From Lepisosteus oculatus (taxonomy: Eukaryota; Chordata; Actinopteri; Semionotiformes; Lepisosteidae), in assembly GCF_040954835.1 (NCBI RefSeq), contig NC_090698.1:27457501-27521500 (forward strand): a stretch of 64,000 nucleotides of DNA, in the 5' to 3' direction. Below the pieces are notes generated by a model, which saw nothing but the letters and a program-made list of their open reading frames with translations, was not told the origin of the DNA and did no database searches. Shown here piece by piece: positions 34,801 to 43,807 of the stretch. How positions within the stretch are numbered: position 1 is the first letter of the stretch; each line of letters opens with the position of its first letter. The position numbers and the translations under genes are program-made.

Positions 34801-37503
34801 AAATCAATAAATCACAACATGCAAAACGCCTTTACCTGAGATTTTGGTCCAGGTGTCATCGGAGATCCAAAACTGTTCAGGTCCCAGATGTAGATTTCAG
34901 ATTCGTTACCTCCCGAAACTACGAGGTTTGTCTGTGAAACAATTGGAATCCTTTTACGTATGCATTAAAGTTTCCAAAATCTTAGTGCTTATCGTGTCTA
35001 AAAGATGCAGAAAGAAAAGTTAGGAGTTGATATGATTTTACCTGAAAAGGGTTGATGTCTAGAGCTCTCACAGGGCCAGTGTGCTTGTCATTTTGGGCAA
35101 TCACAACATCCTCGTCTCCTGCAATAATCTTGGCAGGGTCATACAGAATGACATTGCCATTTTCCCCACCAGCAATGAGAACTCCTGAGGGCAGGCCCTG
35201 CGAGTCCATGCCGTGTGGTCCCCACACCAGCTTGTGGTACCTAGGAAAGGCCCGAGACACAGACTTACTCACAGCACTGAAACGGTTTGGGAAAGGCAAA
35301 CACAGAGCAAGGAAAGTCATTACTGGATATCCTAGTGATACAGAGATTTCAATAGGCTGGTCAAAAACATTAAATTCAATGGCCTGCGAGTGAACAACAG
35401 CATCGTCCCAAACACTTCCCAAACATACAGTCCCAAAGTACTCCAAACAGCTTTGTCGCAAACCACATAGCAGATTCAGTCGCTGTCCTGGAGGGTCAGA
35501 GTATGCGTATTTCAATGTATAATCTGGTTTTCATTCCAATGGATGACGCTACTGGAAAATGGAGGGATGAATGGAAATACTGATGGCTCTGGCACCACAG
35601 GGTGATATGGCAGGGGGAAAAAAAAATCCACAGTACTATGTTTTTGGTCCCCGTGGCCTGAAAAAACATATTTCCTAGAGAGTGTGCCTTGGTTTTGTAC
35701 TGTGCTTCCCCACGCCCCCCCAGCCTGGACTCTCATCCTCTACCAGCGCTTCAGACACACCTGTGTGAAGAGGAGAAAGCGCCACAGGACTTCATGTCCA
35801 AGGTGGTGTCTGCCAGGTCAAGCTCAAAGATCTCCAGCGAAGCTGTCGTACTGAAAGTGGCATCAAGCTGTTGTGCTGAAGTACCTGGACGTGAAGAAGT
35901 AGGCCATGAAGAGCAATCCATACCATGCTTTGCAGAAGTATTCAGATCCTCGCATCTTTTTCACATTCTGTTGCTTTAAAGCTCTTAGTCATGACAAATT
36001 TGAAGTATCAATTAATATTTGTTCTATACACTACCATTTTCACACATTACAAACAAAATCAAAGAAGTAATTAATAAAGGAAAAATGAAAAGTCATTCAA
36101 AGTAAATGGATAATCTAAAAATTGCAAAGTTCCCTAAGTATTCAAACCTTTTCTTCTGGTTAACCTAAATGTAGGGGTGCAAATTTAACTTAAACACAGT
36201 TGAGTGACCCTGGACAGTGGTAGGTGATAGTGGTTCACTTGGTGAGGTATGCCTTGGTCAGGTAGGGGATATCAAGCAAAGATTCAATATTGAACACCAA
36301 TGAGTTTTCAAATGACTCAGGAATAACGTTATATAAAGGCACACATCAGAAGTCAGGAGAAAGGTATAAAACATTCCAAAGACACTTGATCTCTCTTTGT
36401 AAAGCTGATCATTAAGTGAAAGACACCCAGCACACACTGCCCTGAACAGGCCCTCTCTCGGAAGTGAACTAGTAGCTGGGAAAGGAAGAAACTGGTTTGA
36501 GATCTACATACGAGGCAAATGGTGACTTTGTTGACTCATGGACATTTTCTATCTCAGCCACTAAATAATTATTTCAATTTCCCAGTTGCTTCACATAGGG
36601 ATCTTATATGTAACTGAACAAACACAAAACACCTCAAGCCCCACATGAGCCTATGTGATTCTGCACACATGTGGTAAAAGGCTCTGTGCTCAAGCAAGAC
36701 AGATCTGGAACTTTTTATTTTGAATGTGCAGTGTTACACTTGACACAAACAGTACATCACTTAGCCAACAATTCCCACTGTCAAACAAAATGGTGGTAGC
36801 ACTCTGTTATTGTTCTGTTTCTTGCCATCAGGGACTGGAAAGTAGTAAAGGCTAATGTGAACATGTATGGGGCAAAGTACTGAAAAATGTAACAGGAATG
36901 CCATCAAGGACTGGGACAAAAATGTACCTTAAGCAGGACAATGATCCAAACTACAAGGCCAAAGCTGCACTACTGTGTTGTAAGATCAAGAAAGTGAATG
37001 TTCTCGAGTGACCCAAAGTTCTGAATTGAATCCTGTCGAAAATCTGTGGAAAGACCTGGCATCTATTAGTGATGCCCAATCAACCGGAGAGAGCTTGAGC
37101 AAATCTGCTGAGAAGAAAGTGCAGGAGTGAAGGCTGTAATTGCTGCCAAAGGCATTTCCACCAAATATTGAGTTCTTGGGTCTAAAAACTTAAGCAATCA
37201 ACATATTCCAGTTTCTGTTTAGTTTTTGTTGACATTTATTGCGACATATCTTACCCTAAGGAGTTTTCAGTTTGGGCATCCACTTTTTGAATAAAACTAT
37301 TACATTTATAAGATGTCTGGGCATCATTTTGCAGGCATTTCACAAACTGCCACACCAAAGGAAGAGTCTGAATACTGTGGATGCTGGCTGTTTGCATCTC
37401 AATGTGGTGTGAAATGTGTCCTACCTGCAGCCAGATAGATGGGGTGGTGCTGGCCAGGGCTCCAGGCCTGTATTGCAGTCCGGTCTATTTCCTTTAGCTT
37501 CAT
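10670..37503 (-). CDS. sec31a: SEC31A, complete coding region in 27 exons
   Basis: SEC31A is the outer-coat subunit of COPII. With SEC13 it forms the cage over SEC23/24-SAR1 at ER exit sites and stimulates GTP hydrolysis by SAR1. The 27 exons listed separately sum to 3,726 bp, or 1,241 residues plus stop, close to the human protein (about 1,220). Residues 1-340 form the WD40 propeller. Residues about 395-800 are the alpha-solenoid and SEC13-contact region. Residues about 835-1120 are a proline-rich linker carrying PPPPGF (ALG-2-binding type) and GWNDPP (inserts at the SAR1/SEC23 GTPase site). Residues about 1120-1241 are the conserved helical C-terminus ending QANKLGV. All exon phases are compatible and no frame is broken. 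Introns not described separately contain nothing I recognise. Identity rests on near-identity of many exons to human SEC31A as I remember it. Confidence 0.97.
11308..11379 (-). CDS. sec31a: SEC31A coding exon 26
   Basis: 24 codons (residues 1159-1182): [19 protein letters not shown] and then LRDQT. This amphipathic helical segment of the C-terminal domain is highly conserved. Acceptor TTGCAG, donor GTAAGT, phase 0 at both ends. Confidence 0.96.
11837..11956 (-). CDS. sec31a: SEC31A coding exon 25
   Basis: 40 codons (residues 1119-1158). Contains [20 protein letters not shown], the conserved start of the C-terminal helical domain, and ends in ATDP. Donor GTAAGT, phase 0. Confidence 0.95.
12296..12544 (-). 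CDS. sec31a: SEC31A coding exon 24 (Pro/Gln-rich)
   Basis: 83 codons (residues 1036-1118). Starts [18 protein letters not shown], as in human, continues through a Pro/Gln-rich stretch, and ends [12 protein letters not shown]. This is the disordered linker that spans COPII and contacts SEC23. Phase 0, donor GTAATG. Confidence 0.94.
13193..13251 (-). CDS. sec31a: SEC31A coding exon 23 (GWNDPP active fragment)
   Basis: Encodes the end of a split Gly codon, then [19 protein letters not shown]. The Trp-Asn pair matches the residues that in yeast Sec31 reach the SAR1 active site and speed GTP hydrolysis. The donor, AAG|GTGCAC, is unusually weak. The phase (1 in, 0 out) fits both neighbours. Confidence 0.94.
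13252..16102 (-). other. SEC31A intron 22
   Basis: 2.85 kb of AT-rich intron with a short (TTG)n run near 14,166. No exon or known repeat recognised. Confidence 0.5.
16103..16435 (-). CDS. sec31a: SEC31A coding exon 22 (large proline/serine-rich exon)
   Basis: 333 bp covering residues 905-1015 (first codon split). Starts [19 protein letters not shown], then [16 protein letters not shown], later [15 protein letters not shown], and ends PAGTTG. The [10 protein letters not shown] motif is shared with human. It is disordered linker, and its codon use is strongly C-rich compared with other exons. Confidence 0.93.
17280..17397 (-). CDS. sec31a: SEC31A coding exon 21 (ALG-2 binding motif)
   Basis: 39 codons plus one base (residues 866-904). 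[17 protein letters not shown] corresponds to the human NPPPPGFIM segment that binds the calcium sensor ALG-2 (PDCD6), which regulates SEC31A retention at ER exit sites. Ends TQQGYPQ with donor GTAAGC. Confidence 0.94.
17398..20057 (-). other. SEC31A intron 20
   Basis: 2.66 kb. Apart from the reverse SINE at 18.65-18.96 kb I see nothing recognisable. Confidence 0.5.
18650..18960 (-). mobile_element. tRNA-derived SINE, reverse orientation (SEC31A intron 20)
   Basis: Reverse complement of the family at 7.25 kb: AACATGGGGAGAACATTTGG (body), then TTGAACCCAGGACCC (B box) and GAATCACTGCTCTAAACATG (head). The tail lies at the left. Confidence 0.65.
20058..20150 (-). CDS. sec31a: SEC31A coding exon 20 (possible cassette exon)
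   Basis: 31 codons (residues 835-865), [20 protein letters not shown] through ASGTQ. The Ser/Thr/Pro-rich linker matches an exon of mammalian SEC31A. It is phase 0 at both ends, so skipping keeps the frame. The donor, GTATAG, is suboptimal. Confidence 0.9.
20886..21272. repeat. GC-rich 50-bp minisatellite, about 8 units
   Basis: Tandem units of 46-50 bp, for example starting GTGCAACCCTGCCGAGTGAG and continuing with an AGGAGG-rich tract and GGCCGGGACCCGA. The exact 50-bp spacing is clear between the copies at 20,939, 20,989 and 21,039. The units are purine-rich on the plus strand and have almost no stop codons. The array ends about 10 bp from the donor of SEC31A coding exon 19. Confidence 0.93.
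21282..21461 (-). CDS. sec31a: SEC31A coding exon 19
   Basis: 60 codons (residues 775-834). [15 protein letters not shown] matches the end of the human solenoid (MQLRDRLCRAQGEP). The rest, up to [14 protein letters not shown], is linker unlike the mammalian sequence. Phase 0, donor GTATCA. Confidence 0.93.
22106..22279 (-). CDS. sec31a: SEC31A coding exon 18
   Basis: 58 codons (residues 717-774): [18 protein letters not shown], then [19 protein letters not shown], ending YLPSSTDQ. Part of the alpha-solenoid and strongly conserved in vertebrates. Phase 0, donor GTACCC. Confidence 0.95.
22625..22985 (-). mobile_element. tRNA-derived SINE, reverse orientation (SEC31A intron 17)
   Basis: The tail ACCCATCCATTATCTG lies at the left, then GCACGATTTTGTGAGGGC, GAACACCACATGTGGGCGCA and a tRNA-like head at the right (CCCTGACGACCAAGCTACCA). 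The middle is interrupted or strongly diverged. Confidence 0.6.
23335..23480 (-). CDS. sec31a: SEC31A coding exon 17
   Basis: 48 codons after a split Asp (residues 668-716): [20 protein letters not shown] and [21 protein letters not shown] conserved alpha-solenoid segment. Donor GTTTGT. Confidence 0.96.
24050..24176 (-). CDS. sec31a: SEC31A coding exon 16
   Basis: 42 codons plus one base (residues 626-667): [20 protein letters not shown], then [20 protein letters not shown]. Nearly identical to human. Part of the solenoid. Donor GTGAGG. Confidence 0.97.
24442..24620 (-). CDS. sec31a: SEC31A coding exon 15
   Basis: Split Asp plus 59 codons (residues 566-625): [20 protein letters not shown], then [20 protein letters not shown]. 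The core of the solenoid and the most conserved part of the protein. Donor GTGAGA. Confidence 0.97.
25566..25650 (-). CDS. sec31a: SEC31A coding exon 14, with a GC donor
   Basis: 28 codons plus one base (residues 538-565): [20 protein letters not shown], then IFNLSVSE. It matches the acidic human segment ending FNISVSGD. The exon is followed by GAAG|GCAAGT, a consensus GC-AG splice donor. No GT nearby would give a split Asp codon in the right phase. Confidence 0.9.
27205..27267 (-). CDS. sec31a: SEC31A coding exon 13 (acidic linker)
   Basis: 21 codons (residues 517-537): [20 protein letters not shown] and E. Compare human DGEESPAAEEQLLGE. Phase 0 at both ends, acceptor GTGTAG, donor GTATTC. 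The similarity is modest, but splice sites, phase and position all agree. Confidence 0.85.
27555..27596 (-). CDS. sec31a: SEC31A coding exon 12 (42-bp microexon)
   Basis: 14 codons (residues 503-516): [14 protein letters not shown], between GTTTGTAG and GTAGGT. Phase 0 on both sides. It occupies the place of a longer, poorly conserved human segment. Short length lowers confidence. Confidence 0.75.
27852..27926 (-). CDS. sec31a: SEC31A coding exon 11
   Basis: 25 codons (residues 478-502): [20 protein letters not shown], then DLAQK. It matches human RGKYLELLGYRKEDLGKK. Phase 0, donor GTGAGT. Confidence 0.95.
28112..28428 (+). mobile_element. tRNA-derived fish SINE (SEC31A intron 10)
   Basis: Same family as 7.25-7.56 kb, antisense to the gene. 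Head GCAGTGGCACAGCAGTTAG, body GATGTTCTCCCTGTG and CTCCCACGGTCTAAAGACAT, tail TGGATAAAGTGGTTAGAAAA. Confidence 0.75.
29039..29272 (-). CDS. sec31a: SEC31A coding exon 10
   Basis: 78 codons (residues 400-477). Starts [12 protein letters not shown], then [10 protein letters not shown] (a short CAG run, also Gln-rich in human), [17 protein letters not shown], and ends [10 protein letters not shown]. It begins the solenoid and contains the beta blade donated to SEC13. Phase 0. Confidence 0.96.
29886..30038 (-). CDS. sec31a: SEC31A coding exon 9
   Basis: 51 codons (residues 349-399): [20 protein letters not shown], then [18 protein letters not shown]. Conserved link between propeller and solenoid. 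Phase 0, donor GTGTGT. Confidence 0.96.
30611..30772 (-). CDS. sec31a: SEC31A coding exon 8
   Basis: 54 codons (residues 295-348): [40 protein letters not shown], then [14 protein letters not shown]. Last WD40 blade. Phase 0. Confidence 0.97.
31391..31406 (+). repeat. (CT)n microsatellite
   Basis: A short CT dinucleotide run about 40 bp beyond the donor of SEC31A coding exon 7. Confidence 0.7.
31448..31547 (-). CDS. sec31a: SEC31A coding exon 7
   Basis: 33 codons after a split Arg (residues 261-294): [20 protein letters not shown], then [15 protein letters not shown]40 blade. Donor GTGAAC, acceptor GCGCAG. Confidence 0.96.
32035..32177 (-). CDS. sec31a: SEC31A coding exon 6
   Basis: 47 codons plus two bases (residues 214-260): [40 protein letters not shown], then KVLENHT. 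WD40 repeat with a WD dipeptide. Donor GTACAG. Confidence 0.97.
32178..34043 (-). other. SEC31A intron 5
   Basis: 1.87 kb of AT-rich intron. I see no exon or recognisable repeat. The short open frames have neither splice sites nor conserved residues. Confidence 0.6.
34044..34184 (-). CDS. sec31a: SEC31A coding exon 5
   Basis: 47 codons (residues 167-213): [40 protein letters not shown], then VSDHSNR. WD40 blade. Phase 0, donor GTAGGA. Confidence 0.97.
34397..34790. mobile_element. Tc1-like DNA transposon fragment (SEC31A intron 4)
   Basis: Begins TATAGTGCCTTGCAAAC, close to the terminal inverted repeat of fish Tc1-like elements. It shares ACTGAAGACTTCT plus an AAAATAAA stretch and CAGCAATTA-(A/C)-TGCCA-type sequence with the element at about 46.5 kb. 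No matching right end is visible, so it is truncated. Confidence 0.55.
34836..34931 (-). CDS. sec31a: SEC31A coding exon 4
   Basis: 32 codons (residues 135-166): [20 protein letters not shown], then [14 protein letters not shown]40 blade. Phase 0, donor GTAAAG. Confidence 0.97.
35042..35240 (-). CDS. sec31a: SEC31A coding exon 3
   Basis: Split Arg plus 66 codons (residues 68-134): [33 protein letters not shown], then [18 protein letters not shown]40 blades 1-2. Donor GTAAAA. Confidence 0.97.
35761..35884 (-). CDS. sec31a: SEC31A coding exon 2
   Basis: 40 full codons between two split codons (residues 27-67): [20 protein letters not shown], then [20 protein letters not shown]. Donor GTGTGT. 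Confidence 0.96.
35921..37393 (+). mobile_element. Tc1-like transposon relic filling SEC31A intron 2
   Basis: Left end TACCATGCTTTGCAGAAGTA, right end GAGTCTGAATACTGTGGATG: diverged inverted copies of the Tc1-type terminus. Near 36,930-37,075 a plus-strand frame resembles the catalytic C-terminus of a Tc1 transposase ([13 protein letters not shown], later [11 protein letters not shown]), interrupted by frameshifts. The element is dead. It leaves about 30-40 bp of host intron on each side. Confidence 0.82.
37425..37503 (-). CDS. sec31a: SEC31A coding exon 1 (start codon)
   Basis: 26 codons plus one base: [20 protein letters not shown], then PIYLAA. It matches human MKLKEVDRTAMQAWSP. The exon begins one base before the ATG (acceptor CTCCCAG at 37,505), so all other 5' UTR lies in upstream exons. 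Donor GTAGGA. Confidence 0.96.
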
Positions 37504-37504
37504 T

Positions 37505-40500
37505 CTGGGAGAAAAAAAGACCAGGTCAAGAGGAGATGGAAGTGGAAAAAAAAACATTTCCTAAGGAATTATGCTAAACCACTCGACACCAAAGCCAAAG
37601 CAAATCCTTATAGGATTCTCACAGACACCAAGTGCGTCTTTAATTGGTCAATGGGGTTGTAAAGTCAAATTCTTCATAGAAAAATATCTCAAACAGGCAC
37701 CAAGCTGCAAAAAGTACAACTTACACACACACTTGTGTCTACCCCTCTTAAAATGTTTAGAGAAGTAATGGCACTTATGTATTAGTTTACCAATACAGGA
37801 TTGTAGCTATAACTTTCAAGGACAAATGAGCACTTAGATACATGCAATGACCAATATGAATATCTTAAGAAAAACTTATCAATAACCATGTTTAAAGTAA
37901 TGTGTGGTCATCAAAAACGATTTGATTACGGTCCGTGAAGGAGTAAAAACATCACAGAACTTAATTCAGCTAATTTAGTAGGCATGAAATCTGCATTTTC
38001 AAGATGTTATTCAAGCATTTTTGGAAGATAAATCTAAAATCTGCAGGAATCTTGTACTCAAGGACTGTCTGCCTCCAAGATACAGGATAACAATGCTTAT
38101 GCCATCAGTGGTAATTTTAGTTCCGTGGTCCTGTTGGAAAGATATTCCAAAATAAACACTATTTTTTGTGCGAGTGTTTTTCATGTTGCCACCAAAGTCC
38201 ACAGAAAACTCTGAGGACAAGTTCAGACCTGCAGGTCATCAGGTGGAGCTTTCTAATGATGCACAGGCCCCATTTTATCAACAGACACTACAGCTTACAA
38301 AGAAAAATATAATAAATAATAATCTGCTTATTTACATTTAGCTCCCTTTTTTAAAACATAATCAATTTCTAAAAAGTTATTTAATGGAAAATGCAAAAGG
38401 AACTTTAGAATGAAGTAGTACAAAAATGGATTTTAGCATTTACAACAGTATTGCATAATAGATTTTTACAAACATTAATAATAACCTGCAAGTTAATTTT
38501 CACACAGCAATGCATAGATCATAAAACACAAGAGCCAAGCCATGAATGGGCTTGGAGACATAAATTATAAGTTAAAACGGTAACCCTTCTCGGTTGTAAT
38601 TCGGGTATTACTGTAATCACAGATGTCAGCAGAAAACAATTAAAATCAGCCTTGATGTTTTTAAATGAGAGACAGTGATGCTGAGAGCAAAACTCAGTAA
38701 AGAGCTGTAGTTGCCCAAGGGGCAAAAACAAATCACTAATTAGAGAAATAATTAACTGCACCATTTTTAAACAATTTGACTGAGTTAATTTGAATGTCAC
38801 AGAAACACATTTTGGACAATGCTGAGGTTTAAAGGAGAAATATTAGAATACATCAGTGACCTTTAACTTTGCCAAAAGCACCTAATGACAAAGTTTTGAA
38901 GAAACAGTTAGACCTCATGCTGAGACCTAACAAGTCAAATGACCTGCACAGAAGAAACTAAGGCACTAGATGAGACATCAGCTCCCTATACGAATTCAAG
39001 TTAATGAGGTCACATCAGGGTTATCAGGACTCCAGTTCAAATATAGCCTGCCCACTCTGGCTCACATCCACTCGAGAACAAGAAGAGGAGGTCACACAAC
39101 AGAAAGACCAGCATGTGCAAGTCCTTCCCAACAGGCACAAACCCACAGGTCCAACGTCAGACCTACCCCACTCACCAACATGCCATTAAGTAAAAGAACC
39201 TTATAGTGTGTTTGGGAATAATCATTCATTGGCTAAAATGTGGATGCAATACGTACAAAGCATACAGGGGAAAATGGGACCCTCAACCCAGACAATATAT
39301 GTGCTTTTAAGGCTGATTATACCATATTTTAGCAATGTGACGTAATCAAAAATTGCACAATGAACCTAGTTGGTAGCCTGAAGTCAGTAGTATGATATGT
39401 ATAGTAGGATGATAACTCTGCCAACCGCAACACTCTTAATTATAAGTAACCCAGAATCACTAACTCTCCTCTCAGATGGCTTTATTTGCAAATCACTGGC
39501 TAATGCCATAACTGAGAAGACTTGGCTGGAAACCCAGAACTGCATACGCAGCAGGTCTAATATGGTTTTCGTAAAGGCCAGAGCACAACAATTTATTAAA
39601 TACGAAATTTTAGGGCAGTTTTGTAAGATTCTCATCCCAACTAGTTCTCACACTTTTAAATTCTTCTCCATTAACTTTTAAGACACATTTTTTCAAACAG
39701 GTCATAAGAAAGAACTCTTATGTCATATAAATCTTTAAATCATGTACTACATCTTCTCAGTCCCAGGGAGTTCTAGTTAGGGAAGAGAATTAACATTTAT
39801 ATGATTAAACCTATTGTTAAAACATTGTTTATACTTAAAATTAGCCATTTACAGAGAAAAAGACTCACCACGCCTAAATATTTCACCACAGTGAAATGCA
39901 ATAATTCTTTTTTAAATGACTTAAATTTAAGTGCGATTAAAATGTAATTATGAATAGGAATTACTATTTGTGAAATTACAAATATTCAAACAAAGACCAT
40001 AACGAGGTCGAAATTGTATTAAAAAATGTTTTATTCTACACTCTCATTGGCCACAGTCTGTGAACCGTATGCAGCGATACACAAGAGGGCAAAGGCTCAA
40101 TAGATAACTAGCCACAGCGTTTTGGCACCGAATTGCCGTTTCTGTGGTAAAACATATAAATATGAAAACAACAGTAAGCGATTTCCTTGATCCTTTTAAA
40201 AACGCGTTTCTTTTAAAGAGCAACGTTTAATCTGTTAAAAAAATGAAGTTTTACGACTGGTCTAATTCATAGATCTGTGCCAACAAGCACTGTTTTTTTT
40301 CCCAGTGATTCGCTGGGGGGGGTAATACTGTAAACACAAATTGTTTTCGTAAAGCAGCACATTAATGCTGAACAGAAAACCACAGCTCCAAAACGCCACT
40401 CATGCAAACTTTTACCTTTTTTAGATGAATGAAACGGAAAGACCAAAGTCGACAGGAAACTGCGGGGCAGCATGAAGCTGCGTCCAAAAATACGGTTTTA

Positions 40501-40722
40501 CGTCGCGTAACCGGAGGAATACTTGCAAAGCATACACGTAAAACCGAGAGTGGATTTGTAATATTCACTGGTGCCCGGCGTTGCAGCTGTGAGACCTGAA
40601 TGCATTGAGGCCTAGGATGCAGATCAACAAATTCAGTGTTCTCCCTGAATGAAGGCTGGTGGTATAGTGGTACCGAGCAGTAATACAAATAAGTGGAATA
40701 TCTTCCACGAAAGTCCCCTTAC
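37505..40722 (-). other. SEC31A 5' intron
   Basis: The intron upstream of the start-codon exon. Its right limit depends on which first exon is used: about 40.72 kb (proximal) or 43.8-44.9 kb (distal). AT-rich, with no exon or clear repeat recognised. Confidence 0.45.
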
Positions 40723-41060
40723 CTTCCGTGCACAGTACGTTGATTGCTTAAAATAAAAAAAGTAAATATCAGAAGTCAGCCTGCTCTTGATCCACTTTAA
40801 ATCGTATATTTCCCCCCTTTATCCTTCAGGTTCCCTTTCCTGGTTGTTACGGGGTTTATTATTTCTGGTCCCGGCTGCAGGTTTACGGCTGCGACTCAAC
40901 AAAGTCCACGTCCCCATCAACGTGGCAATCCTCTCTCCACCCCTCACACTGAGCACTTCCGGCGAGCGGAGCAGGACGGTGCTCTCGCAGCCGGCGGAGG
41001 AGAACGCGGATCTCTCTCCCAGGGTTCAAGACGGTCCTTGCTCGGGGACCGACACATGAA
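40723..41060 (-). promoter_or_regulatory. Proximal SEC31A promoter and 5' UTR exon candidate
   Basis: A minus-strand donor GGAAG|GTAAGG at 40,722/40,723 could close a non-coding first exon. Joined to the start-codon exon it gives the good start context GAAGAATGA. 40.87-41.05 kb is rich in GC and CpG and contains an ETS-type CTTCCGGCG near 40,958. The transcription start cannot be placed. A TTTTTTATTTTAAG acceptor-like stretch at 40,747-40,760 could make the exon much shorter. Confidence 0.4.
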
Positions 41061-41861
41061 GTTAATAGGTTTGCAACAATCAGAATTGCACAAATAGAAA
41101 ATGCCTGTATAATTTAATCTTTTTTTCATTCACTTTTTATTTCTAAAATATTATCGCATGGATGCATCTTTTGCGACGCCATTTACTAAAACCTTAATTG
41201 TAAAATACCACGTATTTTTTGGTACTTTTCAGAAGGGGAGAAACAAAAAATTAGAAAAACATGGTTTAAATATATATTTGCAATAACTTAATGATTATAT
41301 TCCAGCAGGAATGTAATGTCACAAAAAATGATCTCACCTTTTCCACGTTGTTCTGTAAAGATGTTTATAATCCATTTATGCATGTCAGAATAAATTAAAG
41401 CCTAAAACCCTGGAGATTTTTTCATTTTTCTTCACTCATTTCAATTCTCAAAATTAAATTGGATGTAAAATCATATCAATCTTATGGAAAACGTTCACTC
41501 AACAATTAAAGTACATTATTTAAAGATGTTATTTCAATTAATCATGTTTGGTTTACTTTAACAATCCAAATGCTCTGAAGCAGCTCCCAAACATGTTTTC
41601 ATTACCTTAACAGGAAATCCACTGCAACACGCTATCAAACTATAGTTTTCATGTAATCTTTTGCCTCCACTAGGTCTATGAAAGGGGGCATTGTTTTACA
41701 GGTTTGCTGCTGAAGCAGCATTGCTAGGATAACTACTTTTCAATTAATCTGTCTCCCAACTCAGCACAATCTCTTTAAAAAGGTTCTTGGGAGGCTTTAG
41801 ACAAACTAAACCTATGTAGTTCAAGTGGGTAGCTGCATGACCTGCAAAGGAACATGTAAAG

Positions 41862-41955
41862 GTTTATTCCATGCTGAAAAAAGGAAAAACATTTCAGCTT
41901 GGGACACACCTGAAGAAGGCTCCACAGCAGAAATGTTTCAGCCTGTAATAACCCT
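41862..41955. repeat. Imperfect inverted repeat with dispersed-repeat core
   Basis: GGTTTATTCCATGCTGAAAA is followed about 50 bp later by its imperfect reverse complement (TTTCAGCCTGTAATAACC). Between them is ACACCTGAAGAAGGCTCCAC, a motif common at the ends of dispersed fish repeats. The family is uncertain. Confidence 0.4.
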
Positions 41956-42277
41956 CTACTTGTTTCTAAACCTACATTGTTTCAGACCCTTCTAAAAAAA
42001 AAAGATGCCCTGTAAATTCCACAGAATATAAACCAATACTGAATGATCTCTTGGTCTACGTGAGGCCAGGTGATCAGCATTTGCTCATGGTTAATTCCAA
42101 AATGTGCACACTTGGCTCACATCAAGACATCATTAATGTGGAAAAGACTTGTACCCAGATATCCAGATCCATTTTGATAGCTATAAACGCACAGAACACG
42201 TAGTGTTTGGTTACCCAATAAGACATTGGCTTGAGGCAAGAAATTCAAAGAACTGCAGTCATGTTTCATTAAAGATA

Positions 42278-42283
42278 TTTATT
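42278..42283 (-). terminator. AATAAA on the minus strand in an unannotated stretch
   Basis: A possible polyadenylation signal in a region with no recognised gene. It would suit a minus-strand transcript starting at the 45-kb promoter-like cluster, but isolated AATAAA hexamers are frequent by chance. Confidence 0.15.
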
Positions 42284-42404
42284 TGGCACAAAATTACATT
42301 ACACTTAAGAATTAAGGCTTCAGAGTAAGCCTGGAATATTACCAGAATTTACAAGAACTTAACTCTTGTGGTAAAATAACTAGTGTGAGAACCAAAAGGC
42401 TCCA

Positions 42405-42419
42405 CATATATATATATAA
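42405..42419. repeat. (AT)n microsatellite
   Basis: A short alternating AT run in intergenic DNA. Confidence 0.7.
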
Positions 42420-43807
42420 AGCCATATAAGAATTCCTGGATAATGTTTGAAATCTCATTTTTACATTAATGTGACCTTATCTGCAACACCCTAAAATTGA
42501 TTTCGTCTCTACACACATACTTCTCTGAAAACAGCTTCTAATAAACCAAAACCAGGGCTCTTGTTTTACATGGTTGTTGAAATGTCTGCAACACAAGTTT
42601 ATGGCCGATGGGTTGAGGACTGGTTGGCTTGTTCCCTATGCCATGTTGAAGCCGATATTCCGGCTTCCATGAAAAAAAGGGCTTGGATGTGAGAAGCCTA
42701 TTGTTTTTTCATGGTTAATTGGTCAAGATGGCCCCCCACATTTGCAAATGAGAGGATTCCCCACAAGATCAGAAGCAGCTGGTCTTCAAACCAGGCAAAA
42801 GCAGGTCTAGAGCATTCGTGTAGACTCCTCTGTAATCCCCAGGAACACTGCAAAGATAAGAATGTCAAGATCACCAACACATTCAACGGACTTCATTGCC
42901 TCCCATTAGGAATTGATATTTTAGTTCTGCGAGATGTAGACTGAAGACTCCTTCCATTTCCACACAAGGCTATGGACACACTTGTAAGATTGTTGGCTCG
43001 TCCCTGATCCCCCCCCCTGCACTGCCAGATTGACCTCATGGTCACCAGCAAGACACCATCTGTGGAAGGCTTCCTTCACTGGGCTCAACATGAAAACCCG
43101 GCTGAGAGATTTTCCAACTATTAGGCGTGTGCATGAAGGATAATAGTTAAAATTCCAGTTCCTCAATGCACTGTAATGCAGTCCTACAGTCCCGAGACAA
43201 CACTGTGAATATGAATCCCAAAATACATGACAAATAAATGGGTTTCTTTGAAGATGCTGCTTGATAGAATGCCAGGAGGCCACAAGATGCAATAGCAAAT
43301 ACTGCCATCAGTTAGCATTTGTGGCCTCGCTTAGTGTACACTTAGCATTTGGTAGAAGCCAGGTCCTTTGTGTCCTTTTACGGTGTACTGCAAGACACCC
43401 ACAGTAATAGAGCCTAGCACATGGGTATATAAGCACCACTGGCCAGTCCTCTCAATGGCAAGTTTCTTAAACCACTTATAGATCTCAAACTAACCCATCT
43501 TTCCATTTTACAAGATATGTACTTAAAAATGAAATTAGATGACCGCTATGTGGCCCTTCTGCACCAAGATCTGGCCACTACAGCCAAAAACATTTGCTAC
43601 ATTTTAAAATAAACATTTTTCTCCAGAGGCCTTTATGACGCAATGACTAATCGGGGCCTCCACGACAAAGGATTTCCAGCAGCTGACTGCACCCTCATAT
43701 ACAAGTTTTAATCCTCCCCCCAGAGGAGGGTCAGATGGGTAGTGATTGATTATAATCACTGGGCCAGTCAGATTGGCTGTGATGTGTACAGTGACTCCAT
43801 GGCTCAC

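Noticed and set aside
42921-43298. 125-codon minus-strand open frame
   Set aside because: No domain, no convincing splice sites, and base composition like the surrounding intergenic DNA.
43604-43807. 67-codon minus-strand open frame with HGVTVHITANLTGP
   Set aside because: It begins at the donor of the candidate 78-bp exon and has no recognisable domain. Chance or repeat is more likely than a gene.
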